Shown here piece by piece: positions 28,823 to 37,860 of a DNA stretch of 64,000 nt. Numbering within the stretch: the stretch's first letter is position 1; each line of letters opens with the position of its first letter. Source of the DNA: Clostridiales bacterium (GTDB lineage: Bacteria > Bacillota > Clostridia > Oscillospirales > Oscillospiraceae). The position numbers and the translations under genes are program-made. The stretch covers positions 62,001-126,000 of the forward strand of contig SFEG01000003.1 of the NCBI GenBank assembly GCA_004558025.1. The letters run 5' to 3'. The notes under the pieces were generated by a model. The model searched no databases and was not told where the DNA came from. It saw only the letters and a program-made list of their open reading frames with translations.

Positions 28823-29605
28823 GTGAAAAACAGAGTCTTAGCCGCAGTACTGGCGATCATTATGGTGATATGCCTGCTGCCGGGCGCCGTTTTTGCCGAT
28901 GAAACGGGCGTCGAGCTCAGCGAAGCAAATTTCCCGGACAAAACGCTGAGGGAAGAGCTCGAGTATTACGACACCGATGAAGACGGTATCCTGTCGGAAT
29001 ATGAGCAGTACGGCCCTACAGTGCTTGAGCTGAGCGGAAAAAGCATTACGACGCTCAAGGGCATTGAGCTGCTGCCGCATTTAATGCAGCTTTTTGTCAA
29101 AAACTGCGGGCTTACGAGCATCGACGCTCTGCCCGAAAACCTCATGATACTCAGCTGCAAAAGCAATGAACTTACTGCGCTGCCGGCGCTTCCCGACAGT
29201 CTGATGAGCCTTGACTGCGGAAATAACCGGCTACAGCGTCTGCCAAAGCTTCCGGCCGGACTTACGGAGCTCAGCTGCCAAAATAACGAACTGAGAGTTA
29301 TCGCACTGCGTCCGAATACGATCTATGCGAATGTCAACGTTGCAAATAACAGGCTTGCATGCAAGGCAGCTGTTTTGGGAAAAAGCGCGGATATCTGGGA
29401 ACCGCCGTATTTCTATTTCGGCGATCAGAAGCCGACTGACGATGCATTTACCGTCGTGCCGCAGAGCAGCTATTTCTATGGCCCCGTGCTTTGGGCGGCC
29501 GAAGAAAACATAACAAAGGGTACGTCTGCCACAACGTTTGAGCCCTCAGGCGGCTGCACTCGCGGCCAGACCGTAATCTTCCTGTGCCGCAACGCAATAC
29601 GCTGA
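28823..29605 (+). CDS. secreted leucine-rich-repeat protein with C-terminal SLH domain
   Basis: 260 aa. The signal peptide (VLAAVLAIIMVICLLPGAVFA) is followed by an EF-hand-like DTDEDGILSE. About five short LRR units come next (LTSIDALPENLMILSCKSN, LTALPALPDSLMSLDCGNN and similar). One SLH motif is at the end (YFYGPVLWAAEENITKGT, then TFEPSGGCTRGQTVIFL). SLH domains bind pyruvylated wall polymer, and normally two or three are present, so the single copy may be a shortened anchor. Likely cell-surface protein-protein interaction. Confidence 0.8.
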   Translation: MKNRVLAAVLAIIMVICLLPGAVFADETGVELSEANFPDKTLREELEYYDTDEDGILSEYEQYGPTVLELSGKSITTLKGIELLPHLMQLFVKNCGLTSIDALPENLMILSCKSNELTALPALPDSLMSLDCGNNRLQRLPKLPAGLTELSCQNNELRVIALRPNTIYANVNVANNRLACKAAVLGKSADIWEPPYFYFGDQKPTDDAFTVVPQSSYFYGPVLWAAEENITKGTSATTFEPSGGCTRGQTVIFLCRNAIR

Positions 29606-29622
29606 ATTTTATAAAACCGCCC

Positions 29623-29647
29623 TTTGGGGCGGTTTTTCTATGCGATA
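29623..29647 (+). terminator. terminator of the LRR-SLH gene
   Basis: AAAACCGCCC/GGGCGGTTTT hairpin followed by T-rich sequence. Confidence 0.85.
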
Positions 29648-29650
29648 AAT

Positions 29651-29681
29651 AAAAAATCCGGAGCTTAGCTCCGGATTTTTT
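29651..29681 (-). terminator. terminator of the MBL-TSUP operon
   Basis: AAAAATCCGGAGC/GCTCCGGATTTTT hairpin directly after the TSUP stop codon on the minus strand. T-rich on both sides. Confidence 0.85.
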
Positions 29682-30444
29682 AAGCCCCTATGACCTCGTA
29701 CAGGACTTTTATGAAGAAGATGACGAGGACGGTTATCATGATGGGCTTTACGGCTCTGCCGCCGCCCTTTTTGAAGAAGCTCGAGCCGAGCCAGTTGCCG
29801 GCGATGGAGAACAGACCCGCGACGAGGCCGACGGCGAAAATGACCTTGCCGTTTATTATGAAAACGACGAGCGCGGAGATGTTCGTCGCGAGGTTTATCG
29901 CCTTGCTCACACCGTTTGCCTCGGTCACAGGCATGTGCGCGAGTGCTGTGAGCAGCAGAATGAGAAACGTGCCCGTGCCGGGGCCGTAAAAGCCGTCATA
30001 CGCGCCGATGAAAAACGCTATTGCGCAGCCGAGAAGCGTGGTCTTGAGCTTTGAGTACGGCTCAAACTGTGCGCTGAGCGCCTTGCCGCGCATAACGTAC
30101 GCACCCGTGAGCGGCAGGATGACGAGCATGATTATCTTTAATATGCGGTCGCCTATAAGCAGCGCGAGGTTTGCGCCGCAGGCAGAGCCCAGGAGCGCAA
30201 ATACAACGCAGAATATCGCCTGCTTCCAAGGGATGAAGCCGCTTTTTGTGTATCGCACGGTTGTGAGCGTCGTGCCCATGGCGGAGCTGAGCTTATTCGT
30301 GCCGATGGCGAAGTGGACGGGAAAGCCCGCGATAAGATACGCCGGGAGCGAGATGAGCCCGCCGCCGCCCGCGACGGCATCGACAAATCCGCCGAGGAAA
30401 ACGAGCGGGCAGACGATGAGAAACTGAATTACTGAGATATCCAC
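29680..30444 (-). CDS. TSUP (TauE/SafE) family anion exporter
   Basis: A 254-aa membrane protein with about 7-8 TM helices. The duplicated family motif is visible as FLGGFVDAVAGGGGLISLP near residue 20 and GAYDGFYGPGTGTFLIL near residue 140. Family members move sulfite, sulfoacetate, taurine-derived sulfur compounds or other organic anions. GTG start at 30444, 3 bp after the metallo-hydrolase gene, so co-transcribed. Substrate cannot be read from sequence. Confidence 0.9.
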   Translation of the reverse strand: MDISVIQFLIVCPLVFLGGFVDAVAGGGGLISLPAYLIAGFPVHFAIGTNKLSSAMGTTLTTVRYTKSGFIPWKQAIFCVVFALLGSACGANLALLIGDRILKIIMLVILPLTGAYVMRGKALSAQFEPYSKLKTTLLGCAIAFFIGAYDGFYGPGTGTFLILLLTALAHMPVTEANGVSKAINLATNISALVVFIINGKVIFAVGLVAGLFSIAGNWLGSSFFKKGGGRAVKPIMITVLVIFFIKVLYEVIGA

Positions 30445-30447
30445 GGC

Positions 30448-31329
30448 TTATTTGACAGCCTCCCACAGCAGCATGTTGCCCTCGCATTTGACGCTGAGCT
30501 TGCCGCTATCCAGCAGATACGCAAGGTACGAGCGCACCGTGCTGCCGACAAGGGCGTACTGCTCAAAGCTCAGCTCAAGCGAGTATTCGTCAAAAAGTTG
30601 CTTGAGTATCGTCTCAAAATTCTGCGGCTCGGCGCATACGGAAACGATGCGCTCGGCTATCTCGCGCACGGTGTCGATATTATACTGCGCAAGCTCACGC
30701 ACGTCCTCGCACGCCGCGGCGTGGGCGGGAACAAAGCAGCCGGCCTCGAGCACCTCGACCTTTTCAAGTGTGTCAATATAAGCCTGCACGTCGTAGATAA
30801 AGCCGATGCGGTATTTTTCAAGCGTCTCTCGACTTGAAAGACAGTCGGCGAGGAACACGACGTTGTCCGGCGTGCGGAAGCCGACCATATCGAAAAAGTG
30901 ACCCGGCAGGGGAATGAGCTCAAAGCCCTCGGGCAGAGTCTGCGCGGTCAGCTCCCGCGCGTCGGCACTCTGCGCCATGAGAAACTTGTGCCGCAGTGCC
31001 TTCGGGGGATAACCGCCGTATAAAAACGAGGGCTCGAGCAGCGTATGGCGCGTAAAATCGCACTCGATGCCGGGAGCGTAGATCGCGCAGCCGGTCTGTG
31101 CCTGGAGATACTTGCAGCCGCCGATATGGTCGGCATTTGAGTGCGTCACGAGTATCGCGCGCAGCGTCCAGCCGTTTTTGTCAAGTATCTGTCTGACCTT
31201 GCGCCCGGCCTCCTTATCGTTGCCGCTGTCGATGAGATAAACTCCGTTATCCTCACAGCGATATATGCCGATTTTAGCAGGACAGTTAACATAATACGAA
31301 TTATTTGAAACCTGAATCAGCTCGTACAT
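30448..31329 (-). CDS. metallo-beta-lactamase-fold hydrolase
   Basis: 293 aa. The metal-binding motif appears as LVTHSNADHIGGCKYL, a glyoxalase-II-like variant with Asn in the third position. Further ligands are His in LPGHFFDMVGF and Asp in VVFLADCLSS. The C-terminal 60 residues form a helical extension. ATG 31329 is chosen for its GAGGTGAT Shine-Dalgarno. Probably hydrolyses a thioester, lactone or phosphoester. Coupled to the TSUP exporter. Confidence 0.85.
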   Translation of the reverse strand: MYELIQVSNNSYYVNCPAKIGIYRCEDNGVYLIDSGNDKEAGRKVRQILDKNGWTLRAILVTHSNADHIGGCKYLQAQTGCAIYAPGIECDFTRHTLLEPSFLYGGYPPKALRHKFLMAQSADARELTAQTLPEGFELIPLPGHFFDMVGFRTPDNVVFLADCLSSRETLEKYRIGFIYDVQAYIDTLEKVEVLEAGCFVPAHAAACEDVRELAQYNIDTVREIAERIVSVCAEPQNFETILKQLFDEYSLELSFEQYALVGSTVRSYLAYLLDSGKLSVKCEGNMLLWEAVK

Positions 31330-31392
31330 AATATCACCTCGCAATGATTTCAACAGTTTATCACAAGATTATTTCCATGGCAATAAAAAGCC

Positions 31393-31420
31393 TTGCTTAA
31401 TTATTTAATTATGGTATACT
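31393..31420 (+). promoter_or_regulatory. yoaK promoter
   Basis: TTGCTT 31393-31398, a 16-bp spacer, TATACT 31415-31420. Because the promoter overlaps the 5' end of the long open frame, translation must start further downstream. Confidence 0.6.
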
Positions 31421-31467
31421 TGTTTTCGTTCGCTTTGAACAAGAAATGTTTGAAATCAGGCGATAAA

Positions 31468-32157
31468 TTGTTTGTCAATGAAAATGTCGATCTATACAGG
31501 CATCTGTCGTTTGCCTCCGTTGGCGGATTTTTCGGTGCGTATGCCATACTGTGCCGCAGCGGTATCCTAGCCAGTGCGCAGACGATGAACCTGCTGGAGC
31601 TGACCATAAACGCTCTGCGCGGCGACGGGATAGCCGTGCTTCTCCATGTAGGAGCGCTGGTGATATACGTCGCGGGCACGATGATGACCGTGCTTCTGCC
31701 GCACTTTTTCGGCCTTGATATGCGTAAGATCGCGCCTGTTATCGACGCGCTTGCCTGCATTGCGCTGTGCTTTATCCCTGCCGACGCGAATGTCATCCTT
31801 GCACTCTACCCGATCTTTTTCGCAATGAGCGTGCAGTGGAGCACCTTCTCCGGCGCTAAGGGCTTTGTTAGCTCGACCATATTCTCCACCAACAACACAA
31901 AGCAGGCCTCGCTTGCACTTGCGCAGTATATTACCGACGGCGACAGAGTGCATTTTAAAAAGGTGAAGTTTTACGTCTTCACACTGCTTGCCTTCCACTT
32001 CGGCGCGGCGATAGGCTTCTTTGCCGTGAAATTCATGGGCGTCCGGGGCGCGTGGGTCAATATTATCCTTGCCGCCGTTGCCTACTCCATGGCCGTGTGC
32101 GAGGATCGCTACCTCAGCCTTTCCGAGGATGAGGGCAAGGAAGAAGAAATAGCATGA
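31468..32157 (+). CDS. YoaK/DUF1275 family membrane protein
   Basis: About 229 aa from a TTG at 31468 (uncertain). The frame is open from 31393, but that part overlaps the promoter. Six hydrophobic helices. The family motif FASVGGFFGAYAILCRSGIL is near the N-terminus, and the TNNTKQASLALAQYI segment is typical. Members are poorly characterised inner-membrane proteins. A loop Lys/Asp cluster (GDRVHFKKVKF) lies between the last helices. Confidence 0.8.
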   Translation: MFVNENVDLYRHLSFASVGGFFGAYAILCRSGILASAQTMNLLELTINALRGDGIAVLLHVGALVIYVAGTMMTVLLPHFFGLDMRKIAPVIDALACIALCFIPADANVILALYPIFFAMSVQWSTFSGAKGFVSSTIFSTNNTKQASLALAQYITDGDRVHFKKVKFYVFTLLAFHFGAAIGFFAVKFMGVRGAWVNIILAAVAYSMAVCEDRYLSLSEDEGKEEEIA

Positions 32158-32184
32158 AAAAGCACCGCTCAGCGGTGCTTTTTT
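32157..32184. terminator. yoaK terminator
   Basis: AAAAAGCACCGC/GCGGTGCTTTTTT with a 3-nt loop. A/T-rich on both flanks, so it can also serve the convergent pseudogene. Confidence 0.85.
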
Positions 32185-32194
32185 CATATAAAAA

Positions 32195-33309
32195 TCAAAT
32201 TATCAGTCCGTATTTATCGCACAGGGGCAGCAGCTCCTCCTCGGAAAGCGCGCCCTCGTACAGGGCTCTGCCCTGATAGACGCGCAGCGCCGATTCGAGA
32301 ATGTCCGCATCGTCGCAGACTATGCACAGGGGCTTGTTTATCATGTACTGGCAGTCGGCAAAGGTATCTATATCCTCCCAGCCGGAGAGTTTGACGGCGA
32401 CCATAGCATCGTCCGTATCGAGCTCCTCCGCGAGCATGTCCTCAAACTCGCTTGTCACGTCGAGCACCTTGCCGTGCTTTGCGTCGACAGGGAGGAGCAT
32501 GGGCTTTTCGCTCACGCTGCGCACGGCGAGCACGGCAGCGCGGGCGTCCGACAGCGTCATCATCGTTTCGATAACGAACAGGTCAACTCCGGCCTTTTCG
32601 AGCCCCGCCGCCTGCTCTGTATATATATCCACAAGCTCCTCGAACGATGCCTCGCCCAAAGGGCTGAGGAACATGCCGGTAGGGGAGATATCGCCCGCCA
32701 CCCATGCCTTGCCGCCGGCTGCTTTTTTGGAAAGCTCCGAAAGGCGAAGATTATAGTCGGCTGTTTTGTTGAAGATACCGTGCTCTTCGAGCTTACGCCT
32801 GTTCGTGCCGATATCTAAAAACAGGTATCGCCCGTCCTTTTCGCTCAGACCCGATGAGAGAAGTCCCGCGGTGATATCGCCGCCGACGTAGCCCACGACG
32901 AAGGGAGCGTAGTACAGCGGTGCACCGAGAAGCGTATCGTCAGGCTTGTCGTCAAACAGAGTATAAGGCTCAAACGGGCGGCGGCTATGCTCTGCACGGG
33001 AAAATGCGCGAATATGTGCTGCATGACGGTGTTTCCGACCAGAACGCTGTGCCGCAGTGAGCTGTTATCTCTGCCGCAGTGAGCGAGCGCCGAGCTTATC
33101 ATATCCTCGACCTGCGAGCGTATGATGCGCGACAGCTCACCGAGCCCGTCGGGAACGTCCATCGTGTGCCGTATGCGGCTTATCACGTCGCCGCCGTAGG
33201 CAGCCGGAAGGGAGAATCCACCGCTCCGCAGCGCCGAAAGCAGCATTTCGCCGTCTTTGGCTTCAAGCTCAAAACTTTTGCCGCCGAGCAGCACTCGAAC
33301 GCTTGACAC
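32195..33309 (-). pseudogene. chimeric remnant: corrinoid reductive activator (DUF4445) fused to homocysteine S-methyltransferase
   Basis: From GTG 33309 the frame encodes the start of a ferredoxin-like RACo domain (VRVLLGGKSFELEAKDGEML). At about 33188-33202 it jumps from FSLPAA to YGGDVISRIRHT, losing the iron-sulfur Cys cluster and the front of the ASKHA domain. A single-base loss in the C-run at 32969-32985 shifts frame. The expected FEPYTLFDD and GYVGGDITAGLL are then read in another frame. At 32801-32809 GDIGTN-type ASKHA sequence runs into NRRKLEEHG of a homocysteine S-methyltransferase barrel, continuing to 32195 without its zinc-ligand Cys region intact. Two proteins of about 600 and 290 aa are collapsed into 1.1 kb. 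Confidence 0.8.
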
Positions 33310-33392
33310 GTACATCACCCCTTAATATAATATAACGTATTACATATAATTTTTAGTAGTAAGTTCACACTTTGTCAAGAGGCTTGGAGCAT

Positions 33393-33665
33393 ATGACGGA
33401 TATTCTTACTTTGGCGAAGGAAAACGGCTTTTCGCACATCGGCTTTGCCGATATGTCGGCGCTCACGCCGCTGGAGGCCGTGCGCGAGATGTGCGCAAAA
33501 TGCACCTATCCCGATAAGCCCTGCCGCTATCCGTCAAAGCGCCTTTCGTCGATGGAGGCTTTTGGCCTTTTCGTAAGCGATATATGTGCCCGTTCGGGGC
33601 TTGGATATAACTATGGGCCGCGTACGATGACCTATACCTCGTGCCTGCTGTATTCAGAGGAGTGA
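33393..33665 (+). pseudogene. internally deleted DUF2284 metal-binding protein
   Basis: 90 aa. Residues 1-35 (ILTLAKENGFSHIGFADMSA, then REMCA) match the N-terminus of DUF2284 proteins, and the rest (KCTYPDKPCRYPSKRLSSME, then YGPRTMTYTSCLLY) matches their C-terminus. The central hundred or so residues with further Cys motifs are missing, joined in frame at about 33490-33503. The family normally has about 180-200 aa and accompanies corrinoid methyltransferase genes. Probably non-functional, though still open. Confidence 0.7.
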
Positions 33666-33671
33666 AATGCC

Positions 33672-34160
33672 ATGCAGACCGCAAAAGAGATTTTTTTGGA
33701 GATGCTCAAGCCCGGCGCTCAGCCCGAGCGTCAGCTCAAGCAGTATGAGGCGCTGCACATGCGCCTTTATGACCCGATAAACACATATCTCAGGGGCAAC
33801 TGCAAGCGCGGAACCGTGAGCGTCGACCGCTGGGGCACGACCATAAGCTTTCCCGAGGACGCGCCCGGCGCGATGCCCTTAAACCACGGGGAACTTGCCG
33901 TGTGCCGCGATATAACGCGCTGGCGCGGATATATGCACGATATCGGCAAAAACCTCGTCAAGATCATGGAGGGCATGCGCAGGGTCGTTTCGCTTGCCGA
34001 GGAAAAGGGCATACGCGATAAGGTCAGAATATTTGTCGGCGGAGCTCCCATAAGCCAGAGCTTCTGCGACGAGATCGGCGCGGATGTTTACACCGAGGAT
34101 GCCGGTGCGGCGGCGCGAGCGGCGGTGGAGATACTCAGATCATGTCAAAGCAGCAGATAA
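33672..34160 (+). pseudogene. chimeric remnant: UroD-like methyltransferase fused to corrinoid protein
   Basis: 162 aa. The first part (AKEIFLEMLKPGAQPERQLK, then DRWGTTISFPEDAPGAMP) is the N-terminus of a uroporphyrinogen-decarboxylase-family methyltransferase. At 33930-33941 it passes into HDIGKNLVKIM, the cobalamin His motif of a methyltransferase corrinoid protein. A second gap at about 33964-33973 skips the middle of the B12 domain before RDKVRIFVGGAPISQSFCDE. Everything between the two genes is gone. The frame stays open and overlaps the TetR gene start by 19 bp. Confidence 0.75.
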
Positions 34161-34771
34161 GGGATAAAAACAGGCAGCGCGTCATCGAGGTCGCGCAGAC
34201 ACTTTTCATCGACGAGGGGGTCGCGGTCACAAGCGTGAACCGCATAGCAAAGGAGGCCGGTCTGACCCCTATGTCGGTATATCGCTATTTCGGAACGAAG
34301 GACTGCCTTGTAATAGCCGCGTGGCGCGACGCGCTCAAGCAGTTTTACGAGCGCTTTATGGAGCGCTACGAGCTGCGCGCAAAGACGCTGAAAACCGGCT
34401 TTGAAAAATACGTCGCCTGCATGGACGAGTATAAAAACGCGTATACCGAGATGCCGAAGTGGTATGCCTACACGCGCGAGATGCTAAGCTATGCCATGGA
34501 GGAGAATATTGAGACAGAGCTCAATATAAGCGACGTGTTCTGGCAGTTTACCGATAAGGAGATCCCCATACCGGCGCTCATAGCGCTGCGCGAGGGGATA
34601 GCCGACGGTTCTATACGATCGGATATCGACATACACATGATCTATCAGATACTTATAAACGCATACACCGGAACAAATATCTATGACGGCACTGATTTTG
34701 CCATCGACCCCGTCGAAACTCTGCGCACCTCATACGAGATTATTGCGAATTACATAAAAAACGACAGCTAA
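34142..34771 (+). CDS. TetR/AcrR-family transcriptional regulator
   Basis: 209 aa, apparently full length. The N-terminal HTH has RVIEVAQTLFIDEGVAVTSV, IAKEAGLTPMSVYRYF and KDCLVIAAWRDAL. The C-terminal helical ligand domain is Tyr-rich (YAYTREMLSYAMEENIE). It overlaps the end of the chimeric UroD-corrinoid ORF, so it was probably the regulator of the former methyltransferase operon. It could also act on the downstream Crp/oleate hydratase region. Confidence 0.88.
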   Translation: MSKQQIRDKNRQRVIEVAQTLFIDEGVAVTSVNRIAKEAGLTPMSVYRYFGTKDCLVIAAWRDALKQFYERFMERYELRAKTLKTGFEKYVACMDEYKNAYTEMPKWYAYTREMLSYAMEENIETELNISDVFWQFTDKEIPIPALIALREGIADGSIRSDIDIHMIYQILINAYTGTNIYDGTDFAIDPVETLRTSYEIIANYIKNDS

Positions 34772-34835
34772 ATTTATATGATTTATACAAATATTTAATT
34801 ATGACTAAATATTTTGCGAGTTAAGTAACAAAAGA

Positions 34836-34905
34836 TGCGGAAATGCTTTCAGTATTTGATAAAATTCAGACAAATGAATAAAGCGTTTCCGCACAAATTT
34901 TTTTG
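34836..34905 (+). terminator. terminator of the tetR transcript
   Basis: TGCGGAAATGCTTT (34836-34849) pairs with 34880-34893 (one wobble) across a partly paired loop, followed by a seven-T run. Confidence 0.75.
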
Positions 34906-34974
34906 GGCACAAATGTTAGTACCTATAACAGGAATGCTCGTGGGAGAAAAATATTTGATGCAGGAGTGATATAT

Positions 34975-35640
34975 ATGAAGCACAGCATAGGCGAGTGCAT
35001 ACCGTTTTGGGCATCGCTTTGCGAAAAGCACAAGCGCAGGCTTCAGGATAACGCAATCTTCCGCAGCTATAAAAAAGGAGAGCACGTTACCTTCAAAACG
35101 GTCAAAAAGGACGGGATCGTTTTTGTACTCGAGGGCGGAGTGAGAGTTTATCTTGCGTCCGACTCGGGGAGAGAAACTACGCTGTTTCATCTGAAAAAGG
35201 GAGATGCGTTCAGCATCATGACGGTGGATAACGCCCTTGAAACGGATGTTATACCATGTCTGCAGTCCGACGCGACAACGCAGCTTGCATATTTGCAGCG
35301 ACCCGATATCGGCGAGGTCGCACGCGATGATTGGCAGATGGCGCTGTTTATCTACGAGACCTGCTCAAAGACGGCGCAGGCGATACTCAACAACATATCC
35401 TACTACATATTTAATGACCTGCGGCACTGTGTTGCGCGAGAGCTCATAGAAAAAAGCCGCGGAATTAAAACGAATGCAGTTCTTGTAACTCACGAGGAAA
35501 TAGCAAACAGCCTCGGCACGACGCGCGTCGTCGTAAGCCGAGAGATAGATAAGCTGCGAGATCTCGGCATTATCGAGACGGGCAGGGGAAAGATAATGAT
35601 CCTCGACCGCGCCGCGCTTGAGGATATCGCAAACCAATAG
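34975..35640 (+). CDS. Crp/Fnr-family transcriptional regulator
   Basis: 221 aa. The N-terminal cyclic-nucleotide-binding-fold beta roll has KKDGIVFVLEGGVRVYLAS and TLFHLKKGDAFSI. The C-terminal winged helix has VTHEEIANSLGTTRVVVSRE, then LRDLGIIETGRGKIMI. No Fnr-type Cys cluster is present, so it probably senses a small molecule rather than oxygen via Fe-S. ATG 34975 with AGGAGTGAT is chosen over the open frame upstream. Directly upstream of the ferredoxin and oleate hydratase genes. Confidence 0.9.
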   Translation: MKHSIGECIPFWASLCEKHKRRLQDNAIFRSYKKGEHVTFKTVKKDGIVFVLEGGVRVYLASDSGRETTLFHLKKGDAFSIMTVDNALETDVIPCLQSDATTQLAYLQRPDIGEVARDDWQMALFIYETCSKTAQAILNNISYYIFNDLRHCVARELIEKSRGIKTNAVLVTHEEIANSLGTTRVVVSREIDKLRDLGIIETGRGKIMILDRAALEDIANQ

Positions 35641-35666
35641 TCTCTCGTACCTTATTCCCCCTCTTA

Positions 35667-35698
35667 GCTGTGACGGCGGGGGGAGCCGCCGTCACAGC
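35667..35698 (+). other. 13-bp GC-rich hairpin between crp-like gene and ferredoxin
   Basis: GCTGTGACGGCGG (35667-35679) pairs perfectly with 35686-35698 around a 6-nt loop. No T-run follows. Possible transcript processing or attenuation site. Confidence 0.5.
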
Positions 35699-35722
35699 GC
35701 CTCAATACCGGAGGACAACACT

Positions 35723-35896
35723 GTGGATACTTACTTTATCAGCGATAAATGTGTCGGCTGCGGCGGCTGCCATTCAAGGTGCCCGGTAAACTGCATCGAC
35801 GCCGGAAAGAAACCTCTGCTCATTGACCAGAGCAGATGCATAGGCTGCGGAGCGTGCTATCTTGCATGCCCTCTGCGAGCGATCGAAAAGCGCTGA
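35723..35896 (+). CDS. 2[4Fe-4S] ferredoxin
   Basis: 57 aa from a GTG at 35723 with GGAGG 8 nt upstream. Two complete cluster motifs are present: CVGCGGCHSRCPVNC and CIGCGACYLACPLRAI. A low-potential electron carrier. It sits 63 bp before the oleate hydratase start, so a role in reducing that enzyme's FAD is possible (inference). Confidence 0.9.
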   Translation: MDTYFISDKCVGCGGCHSRCPVNCIDAGKKPLLIDQSRCIGCGACYLACPLRAIEKR

Positions 35897-35959
35897 AGCT
35901 CCGAAATGTACCTTACTGCACCATGTGCAGACAAAATAAAATTTTTAGGAGGAATCATA

Positions 35960-37735
35960 ATGTATTACAGCAGTGGTAACTACGAGGCATTTGCTACCCC
36001 GAAAAAGCCCGAAGGCATCGACAAGAAATCGGCTTACATAGTCGGCACCGGTCTTGCTGGTCTGGCAGCGGCCTGCTTCCTGATCCGCGACGCTCAGATG
36101 CCGGGCGATCACATCACCCTTTTCGAGCACCTGCCTCTGGCCGGCGGCTCCTGCGACGGTATCTACGACGCAACGAAGGGCTTCATCATGCGCGGCGGAC
36201 GTGAGATGGATAACCACTTCGAGTGTATGTGGGATCTGTTCAAATCCATCCCCTCGATCGTAAACCCCGGCGAGACCGTTTTCTCCGAGTACTATCATCT
36301 GAATAAGGAAGACCCGAACTTCTCGCTGTGCCGCGTCACCGAAAAACAGGGACAGGATGCGCACACCGACGGAAAATACGGCCTGACTCCCGGCGCTGCA
36401 ACTCAGCTGCTGAAGCTGTTCATGTCCACCAACAAGTCCCTTGAGGATAAGAAGATCGACGATATATTCGACGATGAGTTCTATGCAACGAACTTCTGGA
36501 CCTACTGGCAGACCATGTTCGCATTCGAGAAATGGCACTCCGCACTCGAGATGAAGCTGTACCTGCAGCGCTACATCCACCACATCGACGGTCTGCCCGA
36601 TCTGAGCGCACTTCGCTTCACCCGCTATAATCAGTATGAGTCCATGATCCTGCCCATGTGCAAGTACATCACCGACCACGGCGGCAAGATCCTTTACGAT
36701 ACTACCGTTACCAACATAGTCTGCGACTGCACCCCCGAGAAGAAGGTCGCAAAGAAGATAGAGTACACCCAGGGCGGCGTAGAGAAGGTCATCGACCTCA
36801 CAGAGGACGATCTCGTTATCTGCACCAACGGCTGCCAGGGCGATGCGTCGGCATACGGCGATAACACCCACGCTCCCGTCGTCACCGTCAAAAACGGCGA
36901 AGGCCCGTCCATCGAGATGTGGAAGAAGATCGCTGCTCAGGATCCGGCATTCGGCCGCCCCGAGAAGTTCTTTGCCGGCATCAAGGAGACCTCCTGGGAA
37001 TCCTGGACCGTCGACACCGCAAACAAGCAGATCCTCGACGCTATCCAGAAGATATGCAAGCGCGATCCTCTGTCCGGCAAGGTCGTTACCGGCGGTATCG
37101 TCACCTGCCGCGACTCGAGCTGGCTCATAAGCTGGACGATAAACCGTCAGGGTCAGTTCCAGGAGCAGCCCTCCGACCACTGCCTGATCTGGGTCTACGG
37201 CCTCAACTGCTGGGATGACGAAGGCGACTTCATCAAAAAGCCCATGTACCAGTGCACCGGCATCGAGCTCGCAGCCGAGTGGCTGTACCACATCGGCATC
37301 CCCGAGGATCAGATCATGGATCTTGCGACCAACGAGTGCAACACCACTCCGTGCATGATGCCTTACGTAACCACCTTCTTCATGCCCAGAGCAGAGGGTG
37401 ACCGTCCCAAGGTCGTTCCCGACGGCTCTGTCAACCTCGCGTTCGTCGGCCAGTTCGCCGATACCCCGCGCGACACCGTCTTCACCACCGAGTACTCCAT
37501 CCGTACCGGCATGGAAGCAGTCTACACGCTGTGCAATGTCGACCGCGGTGTTCCCGAGGTCTGGGGCTCCGTTTACGATATCCGCGACCTGCTGTATGCG
37601 ACCAGCAAGCTGCTCGACGGCAAGAAGCCGGCAGAGTTCCTGCTCCCGACCATTATGCCGATCCTCGGCCTGCTCAAGGAGCCTCTGACCAACAACATTG
37701 TTGTAGAGCTGCTCAAGAAGTACAATATAGTATAA
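35960..37735 (+). CDS. ohyA: oleate hydratase (MCRA family, FAD-dependent)
   Basis: 591 aa. Adds water to the cis-9 double bond of oleate and other unsaturated fatty acids to give 10-hydroxy fatty acids, a detoxification reaction in gut bacteria. The FAD-binding motif is SAYIVGTGLAGLAAACFLI, followed by ITLFEHLPLAGGSCDG, RGGREMDNHFECMWDL and the C-terminal GQFADTPRDTVFTTEYS. ATG 35960 follows AGGAGG. Length matches the family. FAD is structural and works best when reduced, which makes the adjacent ferredoxin notable. Confidence 0.95.
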   Translation: MYYSSGNYEAFATPKKPEGIDKKSAYIVGTGLAGLAAACFLIRDAQMPGDHITLFEHLPLAGGSCDGIYDATKGFIMRGGREMDNHFECMWDLFKSIPSIVNPGETVFSEYYHLNKEDPNFSLCRVTEKQGQDAHTDGKYGLTPGAATQLLKLFMSTNKSLEDKKIDDIFDDEFYATNFWTYWQTMFAFEKWHSALEMKLYLQRYIHHIDGLPDLSALRFTRYNQYESMILPMCKYITDHGGKILYDTTVTNIVCDCTPEKKVAKKIEYTQGGVEKVIDLTEDDLVICTNGCQGDASAYGDNTHAPVVTVKNGEGPSIEMWKKIAAQDPAFGRPEKFFAGIKETSWESWTVDTANKQILDAIQKICKRDPLSGKVVTGGIVTCRDSSWLISWTINRQGQFQEQPSDHCLIWVYGLNCWDDEGDFIKKPMYQCTGIELAAEWLYHIGIPEDQIMDLATNECNTTPCMMPYVTTFFMPRAEGDRPKVVPDGSVNLAFVGQFADTPRDTVFTTEYSIRTGMEAVYTLCNVDRGVPEVWGSVYDIRDLLYATSKLLDGKKPAEFLLPTIMPILGLLKEPLTNNIVVELLKKYNIV

Positions 37736-37816
37736 GCTGATCAGTGTTGCCCCCGATTTACTTTGAAGGGCGGGTGAACGGTTCATCATCCGCTCTCCGG
37801 GGGAAACGGAGGTTTT

Positions 37817-37847
37817 GGGTGCGGCTCTCCCACGCCGCACCCTTTTT
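37817..37847 (+). terminator. ohyA terminator
   Basis: GGGTGCGGC/GCCGCACCC with an 8-nt loop, then TTTTTATA. Confidence 0.85.
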
Positions 37848-37860
37848 ATATCGAATAAAA

